Source of the DNA: Eubacterium plexicaudatum ASF492
Lineage (GTDB): Bacteria > Bacillota > Clostridia > Lachnospirales > Lachnospiraceae
Assembly: GCF_000364225.2 (NCBI RefSeq)
Contig: NZ_AQFT02000001.1
Span: forward strand, 4,841,501-4,905,500
Direction of reading: 5' to 3'
DNA length: 64,000 nucleotides
Below are positions 18,725-26,349 of this stretch, one piece after another. The position numbers were made by a program, and so were the translations under genes. The stretch's first letter is position 1; every line of letters begins with the position of its first letter. The notes beneath the pieces were generated by a model that worked only from the letters and a program-made list of their open reading frames with translations, ran no database searches and was not told the DNA's origin.

Positions 18725-18950
18725 AGCTATTACAGATGATCCGTATGAATCACTTGGAAATGCAATTATTTTGCAGGCAGTAAATGATTATCGTGCAGCA
18801 CTTAGGAGAATAAAGCATAATCCTAAGAATCGCATGGCTATAGATGAAGCTTTATTGATTGAGAAATTTTTCAGAGGTCAGCTGTATGCTGTTATTACAA
18901 ATATTGATGGGGAGTTTCTTATAGATAAGCTTCGTAAGGAAGTAGCATAA
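18717..18950 (+). CDS. Small phage protein of unknown function
   Basis: Protein of 77 residues, MSKAITDDPYESLGNAIILQ, predicted mostly helical, with a basic central patch (DYRAALRRIKHNPKNRMA). It overlaps the helicase stop by eight bases, so translation is coupled. Similar short proteins often lie between the helicase and the late regulator in clostridial siphophages. No motif recognised. Confidence 0.7.
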   Translation: MSKAITDDPYESLGNAIILQAVNDYRAALRRIKHNPKNRMAIDEALLIEKFFRGQLYAVITNIDGEFLIDKLRKEVA

Positions 18951-19008
18951 AGTTCAGAGTCAATCAGACTCAATCCGAGGGAAAGTATTTTTTTGTCGGA
19001 GGTAGATT

Positions 19009-19440
19009 ATGAATAAGCAGCAGATTGCAGCAAAGAATTATTTGATGAGAGCATACCGTATTGATAATCGCATCAACAGTAAGCTTGATCAGATAGCAGC
19101 ATTAAATGACCTGGCAACCAGAGCGACTTCTAATATTAGTGATATGCCTGGAAGTCCTAATCGTAATATCCATAAGCTGGAAGATGCGATTGTTAGAATT
19201 GTGGATCTTCAGAATGAGATTGGTTCGGATGTTAATTCGCTTTTGGAAATTAAAAGTCAGATTGTTGAGAGCATTAAGCAGGTAACAGATCCTGAAGGAC
19301 AGGTAGTATTAGAAGAAAGATATCTGTGTTATGCCAAGTGGGAAGATATTGCCAGCGAGCTTGGTTATACAGTAAGACAGATATTCAGGGTACATGATGC
19401 AGCATTAAAAGAAATCGTGGTTCCTGAAAGTTGTCAGTAA
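19009..19440 (+). CDS. DUF1492-type phage late transcription regulator
   Basis: Protein of 143 residues. The long N-terminal helical part (NYLMRAYRIDNRINSKLDQIAALNDLA) is followed by a sigma-region-4-like helix-turn-helix at the C-terminus (LEERYLCYAKWEDIASELGYTVRQIFRVHDAALKEI). This is the DUF1492/ArpU/RinA-like layout of proteins that switch on late packaging and structural genes. It is the last gene before the HNH-terminase block, and the region right after it carries an activator-type promoter, as expected. Confidence 0.82.
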   Translation: MNKQQIAAKNYLMRAYRIDNRINSKLDQIAALNDLATRATSNISDMPGSPNRNIHKLEDAIVRIVDLQNEIGSDVNSLLEIKSQIVESIKQVTDPEGQVVLEERYLCYAKWEDIASELGYTVRQIFRVHDAALKEIVVPESCQ

Positions 19441-19482
19441 ATGTCATAGAATGTCATATAGTTCTTATGATAGTATTATAAT
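19441..19482 (+). promoter_or_regulatory. Probable late-gene promoter with phased repeats
   Basis: Two ATGTCATA boxes start at 19441 and 19451, exactly ten bases apart, and TATTATAAT with a TATAAT -10 hexamer lies at 19477-19482. There is no good -35. One-turn-phased repeats in place of a -35 suggest an activator, most simply the DUF1492 protein encoded just upstream. Confidence 0.6.
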
Positions 19483-19505
19483 GACGAAAGAAAAAATGAT
19501 ACGAG

Positions 19506-19539
19506 GCCTTGAGAGAAGAAATTCTCCCAGGGCTTTTTT
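19506..19539 (+). terminator. 12-bp GAAA-loop hairpin with T run before HNH gene
   Basis: GCCTTGAGAGAA pairs with TTCTCCCAGGGC over GAAA (19518-19521) with two G-U pairs, then six T. It lies downstream of the late promoter, so read-through or antitermination would be needed to reach the HNH gene. Confidence 0.7.
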
Positions 19540-19642
19540 GCGCGAGCAATGAGGAAAGTGGCTGCCATGCTTGCATGAGCAGACAGTTGACGAATGCCGC
19601 GACAACGAGAAAACTTGTTTTCGAGTGGAAGGAAGTGAGCAC

Positions 19643-20002
19643 ATGCCTTATAGAAGTAACGTGCCGTGTAAACATCCTGGCTGTGCAGCACTTATTCCGT
19701 ACAGTCAGATGTATTGTGATGAGCACAAGCAATTACATAAGAGTGACAGAGCATATGCAAGCGAGCGTGGGTATGGTTCCAAGTGGCAACGTGAGAGAAG
19801 AAAGTTCTTAGAAAGCAATCCATTCTGTGTGAAGTGTTATGAAGAAGGTCATATCACTATGGCTACAGTCGTGGATCATATCAAACCTCACCGTGGAGAC
19901 CGGAAACTTTTCTGGGATCGTGGGAACTGGCAGCCTTTATGTGAGCATCATCATAATGTAAAGACTATGACGGAAGATAGATATGTGGAGTACAAGTTTT
20001 GA
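19643..20002 (+). CDS. Phage HNH endonuclease
   Basis: Protein of 119 residues, MPYRSNVPCKHPGCAALIPY, with a zinc-type Cys/His set (CKHPGC, YCDEH) and the HNH core VVDHIKPHRGDRKLFWDRGNWQPLCEHHHNVKT. HNH proteins encoded just before terminase are part of the DNA-packaging machinery in many HK97-like phages. The start at 19643 follows GGAAGTGAG; an earlier in-frame start at 19571 adds 24 unlikely residues. An accessory cassette separates it from terminase here. Confidence 0.9.
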   Translation: MPYRSNVPCKHPGCAALIPYSQMYCDEHKQLHKSDRAYASERGYGSKWQRERRKFLESNPFCVKCYEEGHITMATVVDHIKPHRGDRKLFWDRGNWQPLCEHHHNVKTMTEDRYVEYKF

Positions 20003-20150
20003 AAGCGAGGGTAGGGGGTATTTGAATCTCTACAGCCCTTAGGCTCCAAGACCGGCGCCCCCTCTTCTGTGCAAAATCGCGAAATGGAAGATGGGGGGTT
20101 AATATTCGAAATAAAAATTCGAAATAGCCGTAAAAAAAATACGGATAGAC

Positions 20151-20179
20151 TTGAATTTTTTTGCAGATAATCATATAAT
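20151..20179 (+). promoter_or_regulatory. Sigma-70 type promoter of the AAA/TOPRIM cassette
   Basis: TTGAAT at 20151-20156, a 17-base spacer and TATAAT at 20174-20179, located 29 bases before the ATG at 20208. The surrounding 200 bases are AT-rich and include a small CCGTA/TACGG stem. Confidence 0.72.
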
Positions 20180-20207
20180 AAAGAAAAAGAAATGGAAGGT
20201 GATTATC

Positions 20208-21317
20208 ATGTTAAAGAAATTTAGTGTCGAAAATTTCAAAGGATTTAAGGATAAAATCACATTAGATATAGGAACACCCAGTAATTACAGCTTTAATTCT
20301 GAAATAATAGAGAATGGCTGCATAACGAAGGGAATTATTTATGGTATCAACAGTTGTGGAAAGTCGAATCTTGGTTTGGCTATCTTTGATATCATTACGC
20401 ATCTGACTGAAAAGCAAAAACTCCTGGGAAGCTATGACTTTTATCTGAATATGAGTGGAAGGAAATCTTTTGCAGAGTTTGAGTACACCTTCGTGTTCGA
20501 CGGACATGAAGTTGTATATAAGTACAGTAAAATGGATGTGAATTCCTTAAAGAGTGAAAGTTTGTCTATTGATGGAAAAGAAGTCATTTTCTTTGACTTC
20601 CTGACAAGAGATGGATTTACTTTGCTTGAGGGATCAGATACTTTGAATGCATCAATAAGAAATGAAAGCCCGATTTCGAGAGTGAAATATGTAAATAGTA
20701 ATTCAATTCTTTCAGATAATGTTCAGAATCAGGTATTTAAGAAGTTTATTGATTTTGTCGAGAGGATGCTTTTATTCTATTCGCTTGATAGCCGTGGATA
20801 TGAAGGCTTTATGAACGGATCAGAGAGCATTGCAGAAGGAATCGTTAATAGTGGCAAGGTTAAGGATTTCCAGGAATTCTTAAAAGAAAATGATATCGAT
20901 TATGAATTATATGGATGCGAGGTCGATGGAAGAAAGGCTATATATTGTCATTTCGACAATAAAGATGCTGACTTCTTCAAGATTGCTTCAACAGGAACCA
21001 GATCCCTTGCATTATTCTATTACTGGTATATCCGTATGGAAAAAGCATCATTTGTTTTCATTGATGAGTTTGATGCATTTTACCATTATGAATTATCAGA
21101 GTCAGTTCAGAAGAGACTTAGAAGAATTACTGGTGTGCAGGTATTTACAACTACACACAATACCGACCTTATGAGCAATGATTTACTCAGACCGGATTGC
21201 TATTTCCTTCTTGAGAATAATAGCATAAAAGCAATTTCAGAGCTGACAGAAAAGGAACTTCGTCAGGCTCATAATCTTCAGAAAATGTATAAGGCAGGTG
21301 CGTTTAATGGCAGATAA
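20208..21317 (+). CDS. AAA_15/RloA-like ATPase of a putative phage-defence pair
   Basis: Protein of 369 residues starting MLKKFSVENFKGFKDKITLD, typical of SMC/ABC-like AAA_15 and AAA_21 ATPases. Walker A is GINSCGKSN (about residues 46-54), the signature-like region is ASTGTRSLALFYYWY, Walker B is FVFIDEFDAF near 283, and the switch histidine is in TTTHNTDLMSND near 316. Family members act with a TOPRIM or RloB-type effector (PARIS, AbiL, Rlo) as sensor ATPases in abortive infection. The start follows GGAAGGTGA. It has its own promoter, overlaps the next gene by 11 bases, and sits inside a phage late operon where such a gene is not needed. Confidence 0.82.
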   Translation: MLKKFSVENFKGFKDKITLDIGTPSNYSFNSEIIENGCITKGIIYGINSCGKSNLGLAIFDIITHLTEKQKLLGSYDFYLNMSGRKSFAEFEYTFVFDGHEVVYKYSKMDVNSLKSESLSIDGKEVIFFDFLTRDGFTLLEGSDTLNASIRNESPISRVKYVNSNSILSDNVQNQVFKKFIDFVERMLLFYSLDSRGYEGFMNGSESIAEGIVNSGKVKDFQEFLKENDIDYELYGCEVDGRKAIYCHFDNKDADFFKIASTGTRSLALFYYWYIRMEKASFVFIDEFDAFYHYELSESVQKRLRRITGVQVFTTTHNTDLMSNDLLRPDCYFLLENNSIKAISELTEKELRQAHNLQKMYKAGAFNGR

Positions 21318-22101
21318 GGACTATAAGGCATTTATAGTTGAAGGAGAGGCCAGAGAACCACAGGTTATTGATAATATTTCAAAGGTGTTCTTTAAGCATG
21401 GAAATTTTAAAATTATTACGCTTCCGGCCGGAGAAAATATCTATATGCTTTGGAAGAAACTCAAGGCGGATGATTTCGACACAGATATTATTGAGGTCTT
21501 AAGGGAAAGTAATAAGAAAATCAGAGAACAATTGGAAGGATTATCAAGAGATGATTTTTCGGAGGTGTTTCTTTTCTTTGATTATGATGCACATCAGACA
21601 AACTTGGGAAAGTCAGATGACGGTGATGTGATAAACCAGATGCTTGAAAGCTTTGACAATGAAACTGAGAATGGAAAGCTATATATCAGTTATCCGATGG
21701 TTGAAGCATTGCGAGATTTTGAAGCAGGTAAATGCGGAAATGAAGATAATTGCTTTGTAGAAATTAGTGATCTTGCTGAATATAAGAATATATCTTCGAG
21801 AAATTCACTGAATCTGCATTTTAGAGATTACAATATAGATGTATGGAAAGAAATCATTGATGTCTTTTCAATGAGAATATCATGCTTGTTAGGAAATGCG
21901 GAAGTTATTTCTTATGAACAGTATTTAGATGAAGCAAATCCACATGATATCTTTATGTGTGAACAGGCTTTAGCAGGCAATAATAAAGTGTTTATTATCA
22001 GTGCTTTCCCGGAATTTCTTGTGGATTATTTTGGTATGAAGCTTTGGAAAACATGTGTGAAGCATGCAAAGAATCAATTGGATATTTGTAATTATAAATA
22101 A
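21307..22101 (+). CDS. TOPRIM/RloB-like effector partner of the AAA ATPase
   Basis: Protein of 264 residues. KAFIVEGEAREPQVI (Glu near residue 12) and EVFLFFDYDAHQTN (DxD near 91-94) are the two metal-binding elements expected of a TOPRIM fold, as in RloB, AriB and OLD nucleases. YISYPMVEALRDFEAG also occurs in such proteins. The rest is helical and ends with VDYFGMKLWKTC. The start overlaps the ATPase stop, so the two are made together. Role as nuclease or toxin is inferred from family and pairing only. Confidence 0.72.
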   Translation: MADKDYKAFIVEGEAREPQVIDNISKVFFKHGNFKIITLPAGENIYMLWKKLKADDFDTDIIEVLRESNKKIREQLEGLSRDDFSEVFLFFDYDAHQTNLGKSDDGDVINQMLESFDNETENGKLYISYPMVEALRDFEAGKCGNEDNCFVEISDLAEYKNISSRNSLNLHFRDYNIDVWKEIIDVFSMRISCLLGNAEVISYEQYLDEANPHDIFMCEQALAGNNKVFIISAFPEFLVDYFGMKLWKTCVKHAKNQLDICNYK

Positions 22102-22118
22102 AACATGATGTAAATGGA

Positions 22119-22144
22119 GCGCTTGTAGAAATGCAGGCGCTTTT
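22119..22144 (+). terminator. 9-bp GAAA-loop hairpin after the AAA/TOPRIM cassette
   Basis: GCGCTTGTA pairs with TGCAGGCGC over GAAA (22128-22131) with two G-U pairs, followed by TTTTA. It closes the cassette and precedes the terminase leader. Confidence 0.68.
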
Positions 22145-22190
22145 ATAATGCATAAAAATAGAATATGATAACTTGCCCGCGTGTACTGTG

Positions 22191-22217
22191 CAAGTACAGG
22201 TCAAGTACAGGTCAAGT
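22191..22217 (+). repeat. 11-bp tandem repeats before the terminase gene
   Basis: CAAGTACAGGT occurs twice in tandem (22191-22201, 22202-22212) and a third partial CAAGT follows. TGTACT/AGTACA forms an inverted repeat just upstream. The position directly before terS fits a packaging or terminase-binding site. Confidence 0.65.
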
Positions 22218-22244
22218 CGAAATAATGATGGAAGGGGTATGACC

Positions 22245-22714
22245 ATGGCAGGAAGAAAGCCAAAGCCTACAGCGATAAAGAAGCTGGAAGGTAATCCTGG
22301 AAAGAGAAAATTGAATACGAAAGAGCCAATTCCGGCAAAGGGAATGCCTGAGTGTCCGCAATGGTTATTGGCTGAGGCTAAGAAAGAGTGGGAGCGTCTT
22401 GCAGATTTGATGAATCAGATGGGGTTCTTACAGAAGTGGATATGGCGGCATTTGCTGCATACTGTCAGTCTTATGCTAGATGGAAGGAAGCGCAGGAGCA
22501 TATTACTTCGGAGGGTTCTACCTTTGAGACTGATAAAGGATATCAGCAACAGACACCTTGGGTTGGTATTGCAAATACAAATCAGAAGTTGATGCTGCAG
22601 GCAGCATCTGAGTTTGGACTCACGCCGTCATCCAGATCACGTATTGTGGCTGGTAATGCTAAGGGTAAGGAACCTGAAGATGAGATGGAGGCATTACTTG
22701 GGGGTGATTCATAA
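22245..22714 (+). CDS. Terminase small subunit (P27 family), with one-base frameshift
   Basis: MAGRKPKPTAIKKLEGNPGK is the standard P27-type N-terminus. The frame breaks at the G run 22421-22424; restoring one G gives MGVLTEVDMAAFAAYCQSYARW and on to SEFGLTPSSRSRI, the conserved C-terminal motif. The whole protein is then about 156 residues. It recognises phage DNA for packaging. GGAAGGGG seven bases upstream supports the ATG at 22245 over the one at 22239. Its stop meets the terL start. Confidence 0.88.
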
Positions 22715-24339
22715 TGGCAAAGGAACCAAGACCAAAGGGATATCCAAAGCTTAAGAATTATAAACCTTCAAAGTTTATGCTTCCGACTTCTCATTATGAT
22801 AAGAAGAAAGCAGATAGGGCGGTTACTTTTATTGAGAATCTCTGCCATACAAAAGGTAAGTGGGTTGGAACACCATTCTGGTTATTGCCCTGGCAGGAGC
22901 AATTGATACGAGATATTTTCGGAATTGTAAAACCTGATGGGAACAGACAGTTCCGTACTGCATTTGTAGAAATATGTAAGAAAGTAGGTAAGAGTGAATT
23001 GGCAGCAGCTATCGCTCTTTATTTATTGTATGCAGATAACGAACCTTCAGCAGAGGTATATGGCGCAGCTGCAGATAGGCAGCAGGCTTCTATAGTATTT
23101 GATGTAGCAAAGCAGATGGTTGAGATGTCGCCTGCGCTGATGAAGCGTTCTAAATTGATGGGAGCTACAAAGCGAATTGTCAACTATGGCAATGCCGGTT
23201 ATTACCAGGTACTGTCCGCAGAGGTTGGTGGGAAGCATGGATTTTCAGTAAGTGGCTTGGTATTTGATGAAATTCATACTCAGCCAAATCGCCAGTTATA
23301 CGATGTACTAACAAAGGGTTCATCGGACGCGAGACAGAATCCGCTTCACTTTATAATTACGACTGCAGGTAATGACAGACATTCCATTGCATATGAGCTT
23401 CATACAAAAGCAGTGGATATCTTAGAAGGCAGACGTGTGGATCCGACATTTTATCCTGTGGTCTATGGATTAAAGGATGATGAGGATTGGGAGGATGAAG
23501 CAAACTGGTATAAGGTAAATCCTTCTCTTGGATATACAGTTGATGTTGAGAGATTGAGAGATGCATATAGGGAAGCAAAGCAGAATCCGGCTGATGAAAT
23601 TACATTTAAGTGGCTTCGCTGTAATATGTGGGTTAGTTCAACTGTTGCCTGGATTCCTGATGCGATTTATATGAGGGGAAATGAACCGATAGATATGGCA
23701 TCACTTGAAGGGAGAGATTGTTATGCCGGACTTGACCTTTCAAGTACAGGAGATATTACGGCCCTGGTGCTGATATTTCTACCGAGGGATGAGGATGAAA
23801 AGTTTGTGCTCTTGCCGTACTTCTGGATTCCAGAGGAAACAATACCAAAAAGGGTGAAAGCCAATTCTGTTCCTTATGATATCTGGGAGAAGCAGGGTTA
23901 CATCATGTCCACTGAGGGAAATGTAATCCATTACGATTTCATTGAGAAGTTCATTATGGATTTATCAGAGAAGTATCACATTTTAGAAATCGCAGTAGAT
24001 AGGTGGAATGCGACTCATGTTATTCAGAACCTTGAGGATAACGGACTTACAATGGTTCCGTTTGGACAGGGATTTGCTTCTATGTCTGCTCCTACTAAGG
24101 AATTTTACAGACTGCTTATGGAAGGGAAAATCATTCATGGTGGTCATCCGGTAATGAGATGGATGGCAGGAAATGTGGTAGTTGATACAGATCCTGCAGG
24201 AAATATTAAGGTGACAAAGGCAAAGTCAAAAGAGAAGATTGACGGTATTGTTGCTGCAATCATGGCTTTGGATAGAGCGGTCAGACATGAAAGCGAGGGC
24301 AGAAGTGTCTATGATACGAGAGGAATTATACTTATATGA
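22714..24339 (+). CDS. Terminase large subunit
   Basis: Protein of 541 residues. The ATPase domain has a Walker A-like EICKKVGKSELA near residue 88 and Walker B GLVFDEIHTQ near 180, followed by the coupling motif FIITTAGND. The nuclease domain has GLDLSSTGDITALVL near 340 and EIAVDRWNATHV near 428 as RNase H-like acidic sites. It pumps and cuts DNA during head filling. The Terminase_1/HK97 type matches the portal and capsid that follow. Intact. Confidence 0.93.
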   Translation: MAKEPRPKGYPKLKNYKPSKFMLPTSHYDKKKADRAVTFIENLCHTKGKWVGTPFWLLPWQEQLIRDIFGIVKPDGNRQFRTAFVEICKKVGKSELAAAIALYLLYADNEPSAEVYGAAADRQQASIVFDVAKQMVEMSPALMKRSKLMGATKRIVNYGNAGYYQVLSAEVGGKHGFSVSGLVFDEIHTQPNRQLYDVLTKGSSDARQNPLHFIITTAGNDRHSIAYELHTKAVDILEGRRVDPTFYPVVYGLKDDEDWEDEANWYKVNPSLGYTVDVERLRDAYREAKQNPADEITFKWLRCNMWVSSTVAWIPDAIYMRGNEPIDMASLEGRDCYAGLDLSSTGDITALVLIFLPRDEDEKFVLLPYFWIPEETIPKRVKANSVPYDIWEKQGYIMSTEGNVIHYDFIEKFIMDLSEKYHILEIAVDRWNATHVIQNLEDNGLTMVPFGQGFASMSAPTKEFYRLLMEGKIIHGGHPVMRWMAGNVVVDTDPAGNIKVTKAKSKEKIDGIVAAIMALDRAVRHESEGRSVYDTRGIILI

Positions 24340-24440
24340 TTGCATTAATCATTGGCATTATCTTGGTGGTTATTTCGCTTATGGGTCTTGCTGTAATTGG
24401 GTTTATACAAATAGTAAAAGCTTGGTCAAATATATTTTAG
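24336..24440 (+). CDS. 34-residue single-span membrane protein overlapping terL
   Basis: The ATG overlaps the terminase TGA (ATGA). It reads MIALIIGIILVVISLMGLAV then IGFIQIVKAWSNIF: one hydrophobic segment of about 24 residues and a short basic end. No separate ribosome site is needed because of the overlap. The function is unknown; a role at the membrane, or chance coding, cannot be separated. Confidence 0.45.
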   Translation: MIALIIGIILVVISLMGLAVIGFIQIVKAWSNIF

Positions 24441-24452
24441 TAGGAGGATCGT

Positions 24453-24665
24453 ATGGAACTGAAAGAAGGCATATTTAAGCAATGCTTAATGGAATTGAAC
24501 AAAACACAGATTATCGGAGAGAGTCCTGATCATGAAGATGCAGAGTACGAATTGCAGGCTTCGAGATTCAAGGCTCTTTTTGATTTGATAGAAAGTCTTG
24601 GATTTGCTGAGGAATATGAGGAATGGAGACAGACAAACAAGACAAGTATTGAGGAGGAAGGCTAA
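24453..24665 (+). CDS. Small acidic phage protein between terminase and portal
   Basis: Protein of 70 residues, MELKEGIFKQCLMELNKTQI, rich in Glu and predicted to be two helices. TAGGAGG precedes the ATG and the stop overlaps the portal start (TAATGG). Short acidic proteins at this position are common in clostridial HK97-like phages. No motif recognised. Confidence 0.68.
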   Translation: MELKEGIFKQCLMELNKTQIIGESPDHEDAEYELQASRFKALFDLIESLGFAEEYEEWRQTNKTSIEEEG

Positions 24666-25984
24666 TGGGAATTATGAGTTTATTTCGGGGCAGGGATGCT
24701 CCTACAAATAGAACGGCAGGTAGCAGTTATTCCTTTTTTATGGGAGGAAGTGCAGCAGGCAAGAATGTAAATGAGCGTTCAGCCATGCAGATGACTGCGG
24801 TATATGCCTGTGTGAGGATTTTGTCAGAGGCGATTGCAGGACTTCCGCTTCATATGTACCAGTATCTGGAGGATGGCAGCAAGAAGAAGGCGACAGAGCA
24901 TCCGCTTTATCATCTGCTTCATGATGAACCGAATCCTGAGATGACAAGCTTTGTGTTCAGAGAGACTTTGATGACACATTTGCTTTTGTGGGGAAATGGT
25001 TATTGTCAGATTATCAGAAATGGTAAAGGCGAGGTGGTTGCCTTGTATCCGTTAATGCCGAATCGAATGACGGTAGACAGGGATGCAAAGGGCAGGCTCT
25101 ATTATCAGTATCAAAAGAGTTCTGAGGATGCACCGACGATGGAAGGAAGCAATGTGATTCTGGATCCATCGGATGTGCTTCATATTCCGGGACTTGGCTT
25201 TGATGGTCTGGTTGGATACAGTCCGATTGCTATGGCAAAGAATGCGATAGGCCTTGCGATTGCAGCAGAGGAGTATGGCTCAAAGTTTTATGCAAATGGT
25301 GCAGCTCCTTCCGGTGTTCTGGAACATCCCGGAACCTTGAAGGACCCAGCGAGAGTAAGAGAAAGCTGGAATGCAGCCTTTGGTGGAAGTAGTAATGCTC
25401 ACAAAGTAGCTGTATTGGAGGAAGGTCTTAAGTATTCGCCGATTTCGATTAGTCCGAATGAGGCACAATTTTTGGAAACAAGAAAATTTCAGATCAATGA
25501 GATAGCTCGAATTTTCCGAGTGCCGCCGCACATGGTTGGTGATTTGGAGAAGTCGAGCTTTTCTAATATTGAGCAACAGTCGCTGGAATTTGTGAAGTAC
25601 ACGCTTCAGCCGTGGATCATCAGGTGGGAGCAGAACCTGCAGAAGGCACTTCTTACAGAGGAAGAGAAGAAAACCTATTTCTTCATTTTCAACGTGGAAG
25701 GCTTGCTTCGTGGTGATTACCAGAGCAGGATGCAGGGCTATGCAACTGCAAGACAGAACGGGTGGATGTCAGCAAATGATATCAGGGAACTGGAAAATCT
25801 GGATAAGATTCCTGCCGAGGATGGTGGGGATATGTATCTGGTAAACGGCAATATGATGCCTCTTGAAATGGCTGGGGCAGCGTATGCAACAAAAAATAAT
25901 GAGGAGGGAAGGTCAAGTGAAGAACAAGAAGTTTTGGAACTGGAAGAATCAGACCAGTCCACCGGACGCAGACGAAAGCGCTGA
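24665..25984 (+). CDS. HK97-type portal protein
   Basis: Protein of 439 residues. The usual portal start (GIMSLFRGRD), MQMTAVYACVRILSEAIAGLPLHMY near residue 40, DVLHIPGLGFDGLVGYSPI and NEIARIFRVPPHMVGDLEKSSFSNIEQQ are all present. Twelve copies form the ring through which DNA enters the head. It ends with an acidic and basic tail and overlaps the protease start by 68 bases. Confidence 0.94.
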   Translation: MGIMSLFRGRDAPTNRTAGSSYSFFMGGSAAGKNVNERSAMQMTAVYACVRILSEAIAGLPLHMYQYLEDGSKKKATEHPLYHLLHDEPNPEMTSFVFRETLMTHLLLWGNGYCQIIRNGKGEVVALYPLMPNRMTVDRDAKGRLYYQYQKSSEDAPTMEGSNVILDPSDVLHIPGLGFDGLVGYSPIAMAKNAIGLAIAAEEYGSKFYANGAAPSGVLEHPGTLKDPARVRESWNAAFGGSSNAHKVAVLEEGLKYSPISISPNEAQFLETRKFQINEIARIFRVPPHMVGDLEKSSFSNIEQQSLEFVKYTLQPWIIRWEQNLQKALLTEEEKKTYFFIFNVEGLLRGDYQSRMQGYATARQNGWMSANDIRELENLDKIPAEDGGDMYLVNGNMMPLEMAGAAYATKNNEEGRSSEEQEVLELEESDQSTGRRRKR

Positions 25985-26349
25985 AAGAGTGCTTGAGATT
26001 TACGGAACGATTGCGGAGGAATCCTGGTTTGAGGATGATGTAACACCACAGATGTTCCGTGATGAGCTTTTTGCAGGAAAAGGACCGGTAGTAATCTGGT
26101 TAAATTCACCTGGCGGTGATTGCATCGCAGCCAGTCAGATTTATTCCATGCTGATGGATTATCCGGGAGACGTGACTATCAAGATTGATGGTATCGCAGC
26201 TTCTGCGGCATCGGTAATTGCTATGGCTGGAACTACGGTTCTTATGGCACCTACGGCACTTATGATGATTCATAAGTAAACGGTAAAACGCGAGTACCTA
26301 TACAAAACTGGAGCAAACCTGTATGATAGTAACAGATTTGCTCCAGTTT

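Noticed and set aside
22245..22714. Programmed frameshifting in terS, repA and other broken genes
   Set aside because: The shifts all need exactly one extra base in a plain homopolymer and also occur in lysS, which makes sequence error the simpler explanation. Only the tail chaperone site is kept as a programmed candidate.
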